10,349 nucleotides of DNA from Dehalococcoidia bacterium (GCA_009784845.1 WQXK01000028.1:1-10349); one strand, 5' to 3'. Counted from the stretch's first letter, positions 1-6,563 are shown. Made by a program: numbers and translations. Notes: generated from the sequence alone by a model not told the origin.

Positions 1-81
1 AAAGCCGACGTGGAGGCATGCTTTGCGTGTTATGACGAGACAACCAGTGTTAAAGTCGGCTCAGATTTGGGGGAAAACTAA
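1..81 (+). CDS. C-terminal fragment of an unidentified protein (5' end outside the window)
   Basis: An open frame enters from the left edge and ends with TAA at 79-81 after 26 codons. It reads as an acidic tail with two cysteines close together (ACFACYDETT) and ends in DLGEN. A second frame is also open to a stop at 86-88 and would give a basic tail, so the choice of frame is not certain; I prefer the first because its composition looks more like a normal protein end. The acyl-CoA synthetase start lies 37 bases downstream on the same strand with no clear promoter between, which suggests one transcript and perhaps a related fatty or organic acid role. I do not recognise the family from so little sequence. 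Confidence 0.45.
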   Translation, partial: KADVEACFACYDETTSVKVGSDLGEN

Positions 82-103
82 GAAATAACGCGGCAGTTGT
101 TAC

Positions 104-110
104 AAGGAGG
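104..110 (+). promoter_or_regulatory. Ribosome binding site of the acyl-CoA synthetase gene
   Basis: AAGGAGG is a near-perfect Shine-Dalgarno sequence ending 8 bases before the ATG at 119. It fixes that start codon and is the strongest such site in the window, together with those of proA and cysM. Confidence 0.8.
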
Positions 111-118
111 TCTTTGCG

Positions 119-1753
119 ATGCCTATTACGGAAATACTTGCCCGAAATGCTGAATTATATGGCGATAAGAAATGTTTGACAGAAATCAATCCGGAACTTG
201 AGGAGCGGAATGCACAAACGTGGAAAGATTTTGCCTTGGTAGAATCGGCCCATAACATCAAATATAGAAAAGAGTTGACGTGGCGTTCGTTTGACGAAAA
301 AACCAACCAGTTTGCCGAACTTCTGTTAGAACGCGGATGTAAGCGCGGTGACAAGGTTGGCATATTGCTCATGAATTGTATCGAGTGGTTGCCCATCTAC
401 TTTGGTATTCTGAAAGCCGGTGCGATTGTTGTCCCGCTAAACTTTAGATACTCGTCAGATGAAATCAGGTATGCACTTGATCTGGCCGATGTTTCCGTGC
501 TGGTATTTGGTCCTGAGTTTATTGAGCGCATGCGTGCCATCAAGGATGACATTCAAGCTGCGCGCGCATTGTATTTTGTCGGTGACGACTGCCCTGATTT
601 TGCCGAGAGTTATGAGAAAGCCTCAGTCTCCTGCTCAAAACAGGCACCGAACGTAGCGCTTTCAGATACGGATGACGCTGCCATCTACTTTTCATCCGGA
701 ACAACTGGATTCCCGAAGGCTATTTTGCATTCGCATCTAAGCCTTGTTACGTCTTGTAAGGTAGAGCAAAACCATCACGGACAAACGCCGGATGATATTT
801 TCCTTTGTATTCCGCCGCTTTATCATACCGGTGCTAAGATGCACTGGTTCGGCAGCCTGCTTGTCGGCGGAAGCGCTATATTGCTGCGCGGCATACGCCC
901 GAAATGGATTATTGAAACTGTTGCAAATGAGAAAGTGAGTATTGTATGGCTTTTGGTGCCTTGGGCGCAGGATATACTTGATGCCATTGAAAATGGTGAA
1001 ATCAATTTGAATGATTACGACTTGAGCGCATGGCGCCTTATGCATATCGGTGCGCAGCCTGTTCCGCCAAGCCTGATACGTCGCTGGAAACAGTATTTCC
1101 CAAAGCATGAGTATGACACAAATTACGGGCTCTCTGAGTCAAGCGGACCTGGTGCGGTGCATCTTGGCGTGGAGAATGAACATAAGGTTGGTGCCATCGG
1201 CAAGGCTGGCTACGGCTGGCAGGTAAAAATTGTTGATGATGACGGCAAGCCCGTCAGCAGAGGCGACGTCGGGGAGTTGATATTATGCGGAGATAGCGTA
1301 ATGAAGTGTTATTACAAAGACCCTGAAGCAACATCTGCCACGATCAAGGACGGCTGGTTATACACGGGTGATATGGCATGCGAGGACTCCGATGGCTTTA
1401 TATTCCTTGTTGATAGAAAAAAAGACGTGATTATCACTGGTGGTGAAAATATCTATCCTGTGCAGATAGAATCGTTCCTGCGAGGCTACGATAAAATAAA
1501 GGACGCAGCTGTAATCGGTTTGGCGGACTACAGGCTGGGCGAGCTTGCTGCTGCGGTTATAGAAATAAAGCCTGGTGTTGAATGCGACGAAGAGGAAATC
1601 AGGCAGTTTTGCATGCAACTGCCGCGCTACAAGCGCCCGTACAGAATTATTTTCGATAATGTGCCGCGTAATGCCACGGGTAAAATTGAAAAGCCCAAAC
1701 TGCGTGCAAAGTATTGCGGCGGTAGTATCGTAAAAAAACAAATCGAGAATTGA
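119..1753 (+). CDS. Acyl-CoA synthetase (AMP-forming, class I adenylate-forming enzyme)
   Basis: This 544-residue protein should activate a carboxylic acid with ATP to an acyl-adenylate and then transfer it to CoA in the cytoplasm. All the family signature motifs are present in order: the P-loop-like motif YFSSGTTGFPKA at residues 190-201, YGLSESSG at 336-343 (the usual Thr of YGxTE is Ser here, a common variant), YTGD at 415-418, the hinge DRKKD at 432-436 followed by VIITGGENIYP, and the C-terminal catalytic lysine in NATGKIEK at about Lys522. The length is normal for medium/long-chain acyl-CoA or aryl-CoA ligases, and both the large N-terminal and small C-terminal domains are complete. Substrate cannot be read from sequence; fatty, aromatic or other organic acids are all possible. 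The ATG at 119 is supported by a strong ribosome site. The gene probably belongs to an operon with the partial gene upstream, and it ends only 6 bases from the convergent yggU stop. Confidence 0.93.
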   Translation: MPITEILARNAELYGDKKCLTEINPELEERNAQTWKDFALVESAHNIKYRKELTWRSFDEKTNQFAELLLERGCKRGDKVGILLMNCIEWLPIYFGILKAGAIVVPLNFRYSSDEIRYALDLADVSVLVFGPEFIERMRAIKDDIQAARALYFVGDDCPDFAESYEKASVSCSKQAPNVALSDTDDAAIYFSSGTTGFPKAILHSHLSLVTSCKVEQNHHGQTPDDIFLCIPPLYHTGAKMHWFGSLLVGGSAILLRGIRPKWIIETVANEKVSIVWLLVPWAQDILDAIENGEINLNDYDLSAWRLMHIGAQPVPPSLIRRWKQYFPKHEYDTNYGLSESSGPGAVHLGVENEHKVGAIGKAGYGWQVKIVDDDGKPVSRGDVGELILCGDSVMKCYYKDPEATSATIKDGWLYTGDMACEDSDGFIFLVDRKKDVIITGGENIYPVQIESFLRGYDKIKDAAVIGLADYRLGELAAAVIEIKPGVECDEEEIRQFCMQLPRYKRPYRIIFDNVPRNATGKIEKPKLRAKYCGGSIVKKQIEN

Positions 1754-1759
1754 GCCGGG

Positions 1760-2086
1760 CTAGCACAAAGGGGCTTGTCCTTTGGCTAATGCCGACAGGC
1801 AGGCGTTAATTTGCTCGTCTGGCAAGCCGTCAACGCGGATTAGTTTTCGGCGTGATGAATGCCCTTTAATTATTGAGACGGCGCTCTTGTTCAGATTAAG
1901 CACCGAGCAAAGAAATTCAACCAGTTTCTCGTTGGCTTTTCCATCAACAGGTGGTGCGGCGATTTTGATGCGCCATTCGCCCTCTTTGAAACCGGTCACA
2001 GCGTTTGCTTTGGCGCCTGGCGTCACATGTGCGGAAATAATAACGTCTTTATTCTTCGTCGTAATGCCCACCACCTTTCTCAGCAT
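1760..2086 (-). CDS. DUF167 / YggU family small protein
   Basis: From ATG at 2086 this encodes 108 residues; a GTG at 2107 in the same frame would add seven. The family signature is clear: a strand ending in HVTPGAKANAV, then EGEWRIKIAAPPVDGKANEKLVEFL, then a C-terminal GHSSRRKLIRVDGL, corresponding to the conserved PxA, APPxxGkAN and sRxK motifs of DUF167. Members are small cytoplasmic alpha/beta proteins of about 95-105 residues whose molecular function is not established. Neither start has a good ribosome site. The -10 hexamer at 2114-2119 predicts a transcript start close to 2107, so either the GTG is used leaderless or the ATG has a leader of about 20 bases. The gene stands alone, convergent with the acyl-CoA synthetase and divergent from pncC. 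Confidence 0.85.
   Translation of the reverse strand: MLRKVVGITTKNKDVIISAHVTPGAKANAVTGFKEGEWRIKIAAPPVDGKANEKLVEFLCSVLNLNKSAVSIIKGHSSRRKLIRVDGLPDEQINACLSALAKGQAPLC
1761..1788. terminator. Inverted repeat at the convergent acyl-CoA synthetase/yggU ends (weak terminator candidate)
   Basis: TAGC-A-CAAAGG (1761-1771) pairs with CCTTTG-GCTA (1779-1788) around a 7-base loop, giving ten pairs interrupted by one bulged A. It lies just past the acyl-CoA synthetase stop and inside the last codons of the opposing yggU gene, so it would fold in transcripts from both strands. Neither side is followed by a T run, so it is not a standard intrinsic terminator; it may instead stabilise 3' ends or be coincidental. 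Confidence 0.35.
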
Positions 2087-2109
2087 AGGTGTGTTGAAAA
2101 ATACCACTG

Positions 2110-2118
2110 TGCTATTAT
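2110..2118 (+). promoter_or_regulatory. Extended -10 promoter for the pncC-nudix-DUF3820 cluster
   Basis: TGC-TATTAT is an extended -10 element on the + strand, about 30 bases before the pncC start. It predicts a transcript start near 2125. No good -35 lies at 16-18 bases; TTGAAA at 2094-2099 is 13 bases away, too close for a standard promoter, which fits an extended -10 type that depends less on the -35. Confidence 0.5.
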
Positions 2119-2122
2119 ATCA
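2114..2122 (-). promoter_or_regulatory. Extended -10 promoter for yggU, overlapping the opposing pncC promoter
   Basis: Read on the minus strand, this is TGA-TATAAT, a consensus hexamer with the TGN extension. The hexamer at 2114-2119 shares five base pairs with the + strand hexamer at 2113-2118, so the two polymerases cannot bind at once. The predicted transcript start is near 2107, at the GTG. Confidence 0.45.
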
Positions 2123-2148
2123 GAGCAAACGGAGTATCGCGGAATAAT

Positions 2149-2628
2149 ATGTCAGAGCAGACGCAAAATATTGTAGATATGTTACGCAACAAAGGGCTGA
2201 CGCTTGGTGTGGCGGAGTCGGCCACAGGTGGGCTTGTTTCGCATCTTTTCACCAATGTCCCCGGCTCCTCTGATGTATACAAGGGCTCTGTTACGGCCTA
2301 TGCCAATCAAACTAAGATAGCCGTGCTTGGTGTTAAGCCGGAAACCTTGCAGCAGTATGGTGCGGTGAGCCCGCAGGTGGCTGAGGAGATGGCTAAAGGC
2401 TGCTGCTGCGTGCTAAATGCTGACATTTGCGTATCAGACACCGGCATTGCGGGACCTGGAGGTGCGACGCCGGATAAGCCGCTAGGGCTTTTTTATATGG
2501 GGCTGGCGCATCAAACGACGGTGTGTAGCCAAAAACATATTTTCCAAGGAGACCGCGAGGAAAACAAAAAGCTTGCGGCGCAGGTCATTTTTGATTGGCT
2601 TGAGGCCTATCTGCAAAATTTGGAGTAG
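2149..2628 (+). CDS. pncC: Nicotinamide-nucleotide amidase, PncC / CinA C-terminal domain protein
   Basis: This 159-residue protein is a stand-alone CinA C-terminal domain, the family whose characterised members remove the amide of nicotinamide mononucleotide to give nicotinic acid mononucleotide, salvaging NMN released by NAD-dependent DNA ligase. Signature features are AESATGG at residues 22-28, YKGSVTAYANQTK at 44-56, GAVSPQVAEEMA at 71-82, and DTGIAGPGGATPDKP starting at 97, where the residue before TG is Asp instead of the more usual Thr, Val or similar. Length matches single-domain members; the N-terminal MoaB-like domain of full CinA is absent. The ATG at 2149 has only a distant GGAG at 2131-2134. 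It leads a cluster in which the Nudix gene starts 3 bases after its stop, so co-transcription is very likely. Amidase activity is inferred from the family. Confidence 0.9.
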   Translation: MSEQTQNIVDMLRNKGLTLGVAESATGGLVSHLFTNVPGSSDVYKGSVTAYANQTKIAVLGVKPETLQQYGAVSPQVAEEMAKGCCCVLNADICVSDTGIAGPGGATPDKPLGLFYMGLAHQTTVCSQKHIFQGDREENKKLAAQVIFDWLEAYLQNLE

Positions 2629-2631
2629 CAT

Positions 2632-3063
2632 ATGACGATTAGTTTTGGTCAACAACAATCCTTCCGTGTGGTAACCTGCTTTTTGATGCGTGACGGGCTC
2701 ATACTTATACTGAGACGCTCCAATAAGGTGGGCACGTTTCAGGGCAAGTGGGCTGCTGTTTCGGGTTTTATTGAGTCATATCCGCAAAGCCAGAGTTTGC
2801 TGGAAATTAAGGAAGAAACAGGGCTGGAATTTTCCGACGTGGAGTTGGTAAGAGCCGGCTTGCCATTTGAAATTGATGATGAGGATAATGGTGTGCTGTG
2901 GGTAATTCACCCATACCTGTACAATGTAATAAGCCAGAATGATATCATGATTGATGCCGAGCATTTTGAGTATGAGTGGATTATGCCTGAGAGTTTGTCC
3001 AAGTACGATACCGTGCCCGGATTGCAGGAAGCACTGGAACGGGTTATGTGTGAAGAGGAATAG
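2632..3063 (+). CDS. Nudix hydrolase with a shortened Nudix box
   Basis: This 143-residue protein has the Nudix fold pattern: an N-terminal strand (FRVVTCFLMRDG, 11-22), LILRRSNKVGTFQGKWAAVSGFIE (about 25-48), and a helix with EIKEETGL (58-65) that keeps the metal-binding E-x-x-E-E core. The box is unusual. Compared with G-x5-E-x7-R-E-x2-E-E-x-G, the distance from Gly45 to Glu58 is two residues shorter, and the Arg is replaced by Leu57. Nudix enzymes hydrolyse nucleoside diphosphates linked to another group; substrate is unknown, and the altered box leaves activity uncertain. The ATG at 2632 is preceded by GGAG at 2622-2625 inside the end of pncC. The gene overlaps the next one by a single base. 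Proximity to an NMN amidase hints at NAD or nucleotide turnover, which is inference. Confidence 0.85.
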   Translation: MTISFGQQQSFRVVTCFLMRDGLILILRRSNKVGTFQGKWAAVSGFIESYPQSQSLLEIKEETGLEFSDVELVRAGLPFEIDDEDNGVLWVIHPYLYNVISQNDIMIDAEHFEYEWIMPESLSKYDTVPGLQEALERVMCEEE

Positions 3064-3302
3064 TGGAAACACCTGAGTTTCAGGGTGCCCCAGATGCGCG
3101 CATGCTGCTGGATTTGACGATTGAGCGCATGCCTTACGGACGCTATAAAGACTATTTCATGTGTGACCTGCCTGAGCCTTATCTCGTGTGGATGAAAAAC
3201 AACGGTTTTCCGGCAGGACGGCTGGGTGTTATGCTGGAATCACTGTATGAGATAAAGGCGAATGGGTTGGATTACCTGCTAAGGAATATCCAAAAGCTGT
3301 AA
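3063..3302 (+). CDS. DUF3820 family small protein
   Basis: The 79-residue product contains the DUF3820 pattern: MPYGRYKDYFMCDLPEPYLVW (about residues 23-43, given here as its outline M-P-Y/F-G-x-Y-K then DLP-x-x-YL-x-W), then NNGFPAGRLGVMLESLYEIKANGLDYLL. Known relatives are small cytoplasmic proteins without an established biochemical role; the Pfam name links one to quorum-sensing-regulated virulence, which should not be carried over here. The start is GTG at 3063, whose G is the last base of the Nudix TAG stop (TAGTG), with AGAGG at 3054-3058 as the ribosome site. A later ATG at 3102 would cut residues before the motif. The overlap implies translational coupling to the Nudix gene. Confidence 0.8.
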   Translation: METPEFQGAPDARMLLDLTIERMPYGRYKDYFMCDLPEPYLVWMKNNGFPAGRLGVMLESLYEIKANGLDYLLRNIQKL

Positions 3303-3344
3303 CACAAGACGTGCCGCATAACACAGGGATATTTAAATAGAGCC

Positions 3345-3374
3345 TGCCGGCTATTTGCCTAGATTGCGCCGGCA
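3345..3374. repeat. Inverted repeat TGCCGGC...GCCGGCA over the rph promoter -35
   Basis: TGCCGGC at 3345-3351 and its exact reverse complement GCCGGCA at 3368-3374 are separated by 16 bases. The second arm overlaps the end of the -35 element TTGCGC (3364-3369). It could be an operator for a dimeric regulator, or a hairpin closing the upstream three-gene transcript; there is no T run after it, so the terminator reading is weak. Confidence 0.35.
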
Positions 3375-3392
3375 TAGTTGCGATGTTATACT
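3364..3392 (+). promoter_or_regulatory. Promoter for rph
   Basis: TTGCGC (3364-3369), a 17-base spacer, and TATACT (3387-3392) with the extension TGT at 3384-3386. The predicted transcript start is near 3399, giving a leader of about 26 bases before the ATG at 3425. This is one of the best matches to a sigma-70-type promoter in the window. Confidence 0.6.
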
Positions 3393-3424
3393 GGGCTTAC
3401 TTTAACTGATTAGAAAGCGATTAC

Positions 3425-4156
3425 ATGAGACGTATTGATGGTCGTTCTTTTGATGCACTGCGCAACGTAAGCATCACCACGAGTTTTCAAAGTTTTGCGG
3501 AAGGCTCGGTTTTGATTGAACTGGGAAAGACGCGGGTTTGTTGCTCAGTGAGTCTTGAAGAAAAGGTTCCGGTGTTTCTCAAGGGGCGTGGTTCCGGTTG
3601 GGTAACCGCCGAGTATTCCATGTTGCCTCGTTCTACACTTACCCGTTCGCCGCGTGATGCAACGCAAGGTAAGGTCTCCGGTCGAAGCCATGAGATACAG
3701 CGTCTTATTGGGCGCGCCCTGCGTGCTGTTACGGATTTGCCCGAGTTGGGTGAGCGTTCGCTGATGGTGGACTGCGACGTCTTACAGGCGGATGGCGGGA
3801 CTCGTACTGCTGCTATAACTGGTGCGTATGTGGCGTTGTATCAGGCCTTGCAGACGCTTGCGCATATGGGCATCATATCATCGGTGCCTTTGAACGGTGC
3901 TATTGCAGCCACTTCCGTTGGCATTGTACGCGGTAATCTCCTGCTCGATCTATGCTACGATGAGGACTGCAACGCCGAGGCTGATTTCAATGTGGCTATG
4001 ACCGACAAAGGTGAATTTGTAGAGGTACAGGGAACAGGCGAAAGCAAGCCTTTTTCCCGTGAGAGTTTGGACGAGATGTTGCGACTGGCGCAAAAAGGTA
4101 TAAAAGAACTTTTTGTGGTGCAGCAAGAGGCTATTGAGCGCATCAAGAAGATGTAG
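3425..4156 (+). CDS. rph: Ribonuclease PH
   Basis: RNase PH is a phosphorolytic 3'-5' exoribonuclease that trims the 3' ends of tRNA precursors and works as a hexamer in the cytoplasm. The 243-residue protein has normal length and matches the family throughout: an RIDGRSFDALRNV start, GWVTAEYSMLPRSTLTRSPRD (in outline GWVTAEYSMLPR then T-R), GRSHEIQRLIGRALRAV, DCDVLQADGGTRTAAITGAY, and LDLCYDEDCNAEADFNV with the catalytic-site aspartates at about Asp175 and Asp181, followed by VEVQGTGE. Nothing is missing. The common downstream partner rdgB is not next to it; proA is instead, 123 bases on and with its own promoter. The ATG at 3425 fits the conserved start of the family, though the ribosome site upstream is weak. 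Confidence 0.96.
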   Translation: MRRIDGRSFDALRNVSITTSFQSFAEGSVLIELGKTRVCCSVSLEEKVPVFLKGRGSGWVTAEYSMLPRSTLTRSPRDATQGKVSGRSHEIQRLIGRALRAVTDLPELGERSLMVDCDVLQADGGTRTAAITGAYVALYQALQTLAHMGIISSVPLNGAIAATSVGIVRGNLLLDLCYDEDCNAEADFNVAMTDKGEFVEVQGTGESKPFSRESLDEMLRLAQKGIKELFVVQQEAIERIKKM

Positions 4157-4222
4157 AAATTTCAATAATGCGAGAGCAACTGTGTCATTCGTATTGTATT
4201 GCAAAATATTTAGAGGATGGCA

Positions 4223-4251
4223 TTGTGAGGAAGGATTTCTAAAGGTATAAA
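4223..4251 (+). promoter_or_regulatory. Promoter for proA
   Basis: TTGTGA (4223-4228) and TATAAA (4246-4251) are separated by 17 bases in the 123-base gap after rph. The predicted start is near 4258, leaving a leader of about 20 bases that includes the ribosome site. Unlike the other promoters here it lacks the TG extension but has a good -35. Confidence 0.55.
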
Positions 4252-4268
4252 AGCTAAACGTTGCGAGC

Positions 4269-4273
4269 GGAGG
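4269..4273 (+). promoter_or_regulatory. Ribosome binding site of proA
   Basis: GGAGG lies 6 bases before the ATG at 4280 and supports that start. Confidence 0.75.
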
Positions 4274-4279
4274 TATTCT

Positions 4280-5551
4280 ATGATTGATATTGATGAACTG
4301 CAAAAGAAAGGCTGTCTGGCGAAAGAGGCGTCGCGTAAGCTGGCGTATACCACTACTGCTGTCAAGGATGCCGCTTTGTCGCTAATTGCGCGCAGGTTGC
4401 GGGAGGACAATGAACGCATACTTGCCGCCAACCAGCTTGACTACGCCGATGCCAAGGCATCGGGCATGAGTGATGCCATGCTGGACCGCTTGCTGCTCAC
4501 GTCTGAGCGCATTGACGGCATGGCTAAAGACGTGGAGACAGTTGCTGCCTTGCCGGATCCAATTGGCGAGATGCTTGACATGCATACGCTGCAGAACGGA
4601 CTGCAAATCGGCAAAAAACGTGTGCCCCTGGGCGTTATTGCGGCGATTTATGAAAGCCGCCCCAACGTCACCATAGATATCGCCTCCTTATGCATTAAAT
4701 CGGGCAATGCTGTCATCTTGCGCGGCGGAAAGGAAACATTGCGCTCAAATCAGGTGTTGGCAGAGATAACTCAGGCGGCACTGCGAGAGGCGGGTGTTCC
4801 TGCAGCAGCGGTGCAGCTTATTGAGAATACGGATCGTTCCGTGGTGAGTGAACTGCTTAAAATGCGCGATACGATTGATTTGGTTATTCCGCGTGGCGGC
4901 GAGGGATTAATTAAATTTGTGCGCGACAACTCGCTTATCCCTGTAGTTGCAGGCGGCATAGGCGTTTGTCACACCTTCGTGGATGCCTCGGCAAATTTGG
5001 AAAAAGCAGTGCATATTGTGTATAACGCCAAGGTACAGCGCCCTACTGTATGCAACGCACTCGATACCATACTTGTGCATAAGGACATAGCGCAAGTCTT
5101 TGTACCAGCCATGGCATGGGAGTTGAACAAGGCAGGTATGGAATTTCATTGCGACGGGGCTTCGTTGTCCATATTGGGCAAACTGGGCGGTCTCAGGCTG
5201 GTTCCGGCAGTTGATGCCGATTGGGGAAAAGAATTCCTGTCTCTTGTGCTGGCAGTTAAAGTGGTAGACTCGTTTGATGCTGCGCTTGAGCATATTGCCT
5301 GCTTCGGATCAGGTCATACGGAGGCTATACTCACAGAAAATTATACCAATGCACAACGTTTCTTAAATGAGGTGGATGCCGCAGCTGTGATGGTTAATGC
5401 CAGTACCCGTTTCACCGACGGGTCTCAGTTTGGGCTTGGGGCAGAGTTGGGCATTAGTACACAGAAAATGCATGCACGTGGACCGCTCGGGCTGAAAGAA
5501 ATCACGTCTTATAAATGGATTGTTTACGGCAACTGGCAAGCAAGGTCGTAG
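4280..5551 (+). CDS. proA: Glutamate-5-semialdehyde dehydrogenase (gamma-glutamyl phosphate reductase)
   Basis: ProA reduces gamma-glutamyl phosphate with NADPH to glutamate-5-semialdehyde, the second step of proline synthesis. The 423-residue protein has the usual family length. Visible signatures are VPLGVIAAIYESRPNVTIDIA with KSGNAVILRGGKE in the nucleotide-binding half, VIPRGGEGLI, the active-site cysteine in RPTVCNALDTILVH (Cys258), and the C-terminal block NASTRFTDGSQFGLGAE then ISTQKMHARGPLGLKE. It appears complete and functional. Its partner proB is about 1.3 kb downstream of it on the opposite strand, not in the usual proBA operon, and a promoter and strong ribosome site sit directly in front of proA. 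So the two steps must be coordinated, if at all, in trans. Confidence 0.96.
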   Translation: MIDIDELQKKGCLAKEASRKLAYTTTAVKDAALSLIARRLREDNERILAANQLDYADAKASGMSDAMLDRLLLTSERIDGMAKDVETVAALPDPIGEMLDMHTLQNGLQIGKKRVPLGVIAAIYESRPNVTIDIASLCIKSGNAVILRGGKETLRSNQVLAEITQAALREAGVPAAAVQLIENTDRSVVSELLKMRDTIDLVIPRGGEGLIKFVRDNSLIPVVAGGIGVCHTFVDASANLEKAVHIVYNAKVQRPTVCNALDTILVHKDIAQVFVPAMAWELNKAGMEFHCDGASLSILGKLGGLRLVPAVDADWGKEFLSLVLAVKVVDSFDAALEHIACFGSGHTEAILTENYTNAQRFLNEVDAAAVMVNASTRFTDGSQFGLGAELGISTQKMHARGPLGLKEITSYKWIVYGNWQARS

Positions 5552-5631
5552 TATATGCAGTTTTCATGGCAGTGTGCGTTGAATAAGTAAAAATTGATAG
5601 AAACAGTTGAAAGTTATCACTTGTTGTAACC

Positions 5632-5636
5632 GGAGG
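5632..5636 (+). promoter_or_regulatory. Ribosome binding site of cysM
   Basis: GGAGG ends 5 bases before the ATG at 5642, fixing the start. The 90-base gap after proA contains no promoter I would defend; TTGATA at 5594-5599 lacks a well-spaced -10, so cysM may be read from proA or from a weak promoter. Confidence 0.75.
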
Positions 5637-5641
5637 AAAAT

Positions 5642-6541
5642 ATGAACGGCTCTATTCTTGATACGATAGGTAATACTCCCCTTGTGTGCATAAACAGTTT
5701 GTGCAAAAAGGCTGGGGTGAAAATTTATGCCAAGGTGGAAGGCAGCAACCCTACCGGCAGTATCAAGGACCGCATCGCGCTTAAAATGATTGAACAGGCC
5801 GAACTTGCTGGCACATTGAAGCGTGGGATGAATATTATTGAGGCTACATCCGGCAATACGGGAATCGGCTTGGCAATGATTGGTGCAGTAAAAGGGTATG
5901 CCGTGACGATTGTGATGAGCGAGGCGGTTTCAATGGAACGAAAGCGTATGATTGCGGCATTCGGTGCAAAAGTTGTTCTTACGCCTGCGGAGAACGGCAC
6001 AGACGGAGCCATAATGAAAGCCCGCAGCATGATAGAGCAGAATAAGGAACTATATTTTAACCCGAACCAGTTTTCCAACGAGTACAATAAAATTGCACAC
6101 TACAGAACAACTGCCGAGGAAATCTGGCAGCAGAGTGAGGGAAAAGTCACCCATTTTGTTTCATCCATTGGTACGTCCGGGACACTTATTGGTGTGGGTA
6201 TGGGGCTTAAGGAAAGAAACCCAAATATTAAGGTCATCGAGGCGCAGCCGGTTAAGGGGCACTATATCCAAGGCTTGAAGAACATGGAAGAGGCCATTGT
6301 GCCTGAGATATATGACATTTCAATCATTGATAGAAGTATTATGATTGAAACTGAAGACGCTTTCGCTATGACGCGGCGCATAATCCTTGAAGAGGGCATT
6401 TTCGTTGGCATGTCGAGTGGTGCGGCGATGTTGGCTGCACTTGAGGTGGCAAACGATATAGAAGAAGGTCTTATAGCCGTAGTCTTTCCAGACAGGGGCG
6501 AGAAGTATTTAAGCACTGCGTTGTTTGATAAACAAAGCTAG
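5642..6541 (+). CDS. cysM: PLP-dependent cysteine synthase, CysM/CysK family
   Basis: The enzyme replaces the activated side chain of O-acetylserine (or O-phosphoserine) with sulfide or another sulfur donor to make cysteine, using pyridoxal phosphate. The 299-residue chain shows IGNTPLV at 9-15, the PLP lysine in NPTGSIKDR (Lys42), the substrate-binding TSGNTG at 69-74, GTSGT in the phosphate-binding loop, and a C-terminal GMSSGAA then DRGEKYLST. Several stretches are closer to CysM than CysK: EGSNPTGSIKDR, the NQFSNEYNKIAHYRTTAEEIW segment (its outline QF-x-N-x-x-x-HY-x-T-T), HYIQGLKNM, and the DRG-x-x-YLST end. CysM relatives can accept alternative sulfur or serine donors, so substrate is open. 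No cysE or sulfur-transfer gene is adjacent. Confidence 0.92.
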   Translation: MNGSILDTIGNTPLVCINSLCKKAGVKIYAKVEGSNPTGSIKDRIALKMIEQAELAGTLKRGMNIIEATSGNTGIGLAMIGAVKGYAVTIVMSEAVSMERKRMIAAFGAKVVLTPAENGTDGAIMKARSMIEQNKELYFNPNQFSNEYNKIAHYRTTAEEIWQQSEGKVTHFVSSIGTSGTLIGVGMGLKERNPNIKVIEAQPVKGHYIQGLKNMEEAIVPEIYDISIIDRSIMIETEDAFAMTRRIILEEGIFVGMSSGAAMLAALEVANDIEEGLIAVVFPDRGEKYLSTALFDKQS

Positions 6542-6563
6542 CTAGAAACAGCCCGCGAAACAA

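Noticed and set aside
2..88. Alternative second frame for the leftmost fragment, ending at 86-88
   Set aside because: It gives a basic tail rich in Arg, Lys and Trp that looks less natural than frame 1; too short to exclude, but not listed as a gene.
737..1108. A 123-codon open frame on the minus strand inside the acyl-CoA synthetase gene
   Set aside because: It is antisense to a region with clear family motifs, has no ribosome site or promoter, and its translation looks like no protein family.
1358..1741. A 127-codon minus-strand frame at the 3' end of the acyl-CoA synthetase gene
   Set aside because: It is opposite the conserved hinge and catalytic-lysine region and shows no family signature of its own.
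3950..4303. A 117-codon minus-strand frame spanning the end of rph and the start of proA
   Set aside because: It overlaps two well-supported genes and the proA promoter and has a low-complexity, frame-shadow composition.
4907..5293. A 128-codon minus-strand frame inside proA
   Set aside because: It is a shadow of the conserved proA coding strand, including the active-site cysteine region; no independent start signals.
5552..5641. Possible riboswitch or T-box in front of cysM
   Set aside because: The gap is only 90 bases and I see no T-box sequence, SAM-riboswitch core or stable stem; only short chance repeats such as GTTA/TAAC.
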